Of a stretch of 64,000 bases of DNA, positions 63,476 to 64,000 are shown one piece after another. The translations under genes and the position numbers were made by a program. The notes beneath the pieces are model-generated. The model did not search any database, was not told the origin of the DNA, and saw only the letters and a list, made by a program, of their open reading frames with translations. Origin of the DNA: Thermodesulfovibrio yellowstonii DSM 11347. GTDB lineage: Bacteria; Nitrospirota; Thermodesulfovibrionia; Thermodesulfovibrionales; Thermodesulfovibrionaceae. The DNA is taken from positions 1,106,001 through 1,170,000 of the forward strand of contig NC_011296.1 of assembly GCF_000020985.1 (NCBI RefSeq), in the 5' to 3' direction. Position 1 is the stretch's first letter; each line of letters opens with the position of its first letter.

Positions 63476-64000
63476 ATGGAAATGAAACAGGTCATCTGGA
63501 GAGAGCTTGAAAAAATAAGCAGTATTTTTTCTTCCTATCCTGGAGTTCTGAAAAATGCCGTAAATTTAATTGAAAAATTAAAGCATTCAACTTATTCTCT
63601 TACAATAGCACAGGAAATAGAAAATCATTATATAAAATACGCAGGCTTTTATTTAAAAAATTCTCATGGATATGAGGCAACTTGCACATTAATTAATTAT
63701 TTAATTCAGGGTTTTCAACAAAGTGATGAAAAACAAGCATTTTTAAAGGCTATTTTGAAAATTATCATGAAACTTCTTGAAGAAGAAGAGGTGGTTAAAA
63801 ACTGCTCTTACAGAAAAATTATTTCAGATATTTTTGAATATTTAAACACCATTGAACTCTACCATTATATCCCTCAACTTGGAGTTTTGAAAAATATAGG
63901 CAAAGAAATCATAAAAAAAGAAATCAAAGATTCTCAATTAATGAATTCCTTTATAAAACTTTATCAAAAGTATATTCAGACATTTTATTCATTGTGTCTG
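63476..64000 (+). CDS. unidentified protein, 5' part only
   Basis: Open from ATG 63476 (MEMKQVIWRELEKISSIFSS) to the window edge, 175 codons with no stop. It is helical, rich in Lys, Glu, Ile and Leu, with YHYIPQLGVLKNIG and LYQKYIQTFYSLCL toward the cut end. No signal peptide. Divergent from purF. I do not recognise a family from this part; the domain that would name it may lie beyond the window. Confidence 0.7.
   Translation, partial: MEMKQVIWRELEKISSIFSSYPGVLKNAVNLIEKLKHSTYSLTIAQEIENHYIKYAGFYLKNSHGYEATCTLINYLIQGFQQSDEKQAFLKAILKIIMKLLEEEEVVKNCSYRKIISDIFEYLNTIELYHYIPQLGVLKNIGKEIIKKEIKDSQLMNSFIKLYQKYIQTFYSLCL

Overview
The window reads as chromosomal DNA of an anaerobic, low-GC, Gram-negative bacterium. 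The closest fit I can offer is a Thermodesulfovibrio-like Nitrospirota; this is inference from gene content, not from a database match. Evidence for an anaerobic sulfur or metal respirer: a polysulfide/thiosulfate-reductase-type molybdoenzyme operon, an 8-10 haem cytochrome, several exported rhodaneses, pyruvate phosphate dikinase, a double-cubane reductase and a complete late-B12 pathway. TonB-receptor and LolA genes indicate an outer membrane.

Layout. 1-9.4 kb: 3' part of an aconitase gene (minus), lysA-dapF (plus), then an AddAB-like helicase/nuclease pair (minus). 9.4-16.7 kb: ppdK (minus), an RlmI-type methyltransferase, then an operon of a double-cubane-cluster reductase, its ATP-dependent activator, an exported rhodanese and a molbindin. 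16.8-25.8 kb: tpiA-secG-peptide-binding lipoprotein-lolA-pdxA-OYE-type oxidoreductase, a repeat-rich gap, gatA-gatB and a tiny cytochrome. 25.8-33.2 kb: ilvE, a small exported protein, the Mo-oxidoreductase operon (catalytic, Fe-S and membrane subunits), divergent Rieske and split cytochrome b genes, and a decayed SLAC1/TehA-type transporter gene. 33.2-41.4 kb: photolyase with its DUF523/DUF1722 partner, a ZIP transporter, WrbA, a multihaem cytochrome, a three-rhodanese protein interrupted by an in-frame TGA that is probably a selenocysteine codon, and two single-domain exported rhodaneses transcribed divergently from it. 41.4-51.9 kb: tRNA-Ile and tRNA-Ala, then the B12 block (cbiX, btuF, cobU, cobD, cbiB, cobQ, cobS, cobT, a DUF71 enzyme and btuB under a cobalamin riboswitch). 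52.1-59.8 kb: a genomic island bounded by a copy of the tmRNA 3' end and ssrA itself. It carries MNT/HEPN and PIN toxin-antitoxin modules, RadC and a Type III restriction-modification system. 59.8-64 kb: ssrA-smpB, a small conserved protein, an M29-type aminopeptidase, purF and the start of an unidentified gene.

The strongest discovery candidate is the TGA-interrupted rhodanese at 38861-40213. The reading frame is open on both sides. The TGA falls where a paralogue in this same window (15622-16425) has the second Cys of a Cys-X4-Cys active site. A hairpin with a G-rich apical loop starts 15 nt downstream, as bacterial SECIS elements do. Together with the neighbouring exported rhodaneses, the multihaem cytochrome (which shares an unusual CX4CH motif with the TGA-containing protein) and the polysulfide-reductase-like operon, it suggests a periplasmic sulfane-sulfur handling system. 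The tmRNA-borne island and the orphan double-cubane reductase operon are the next most interesting regions.
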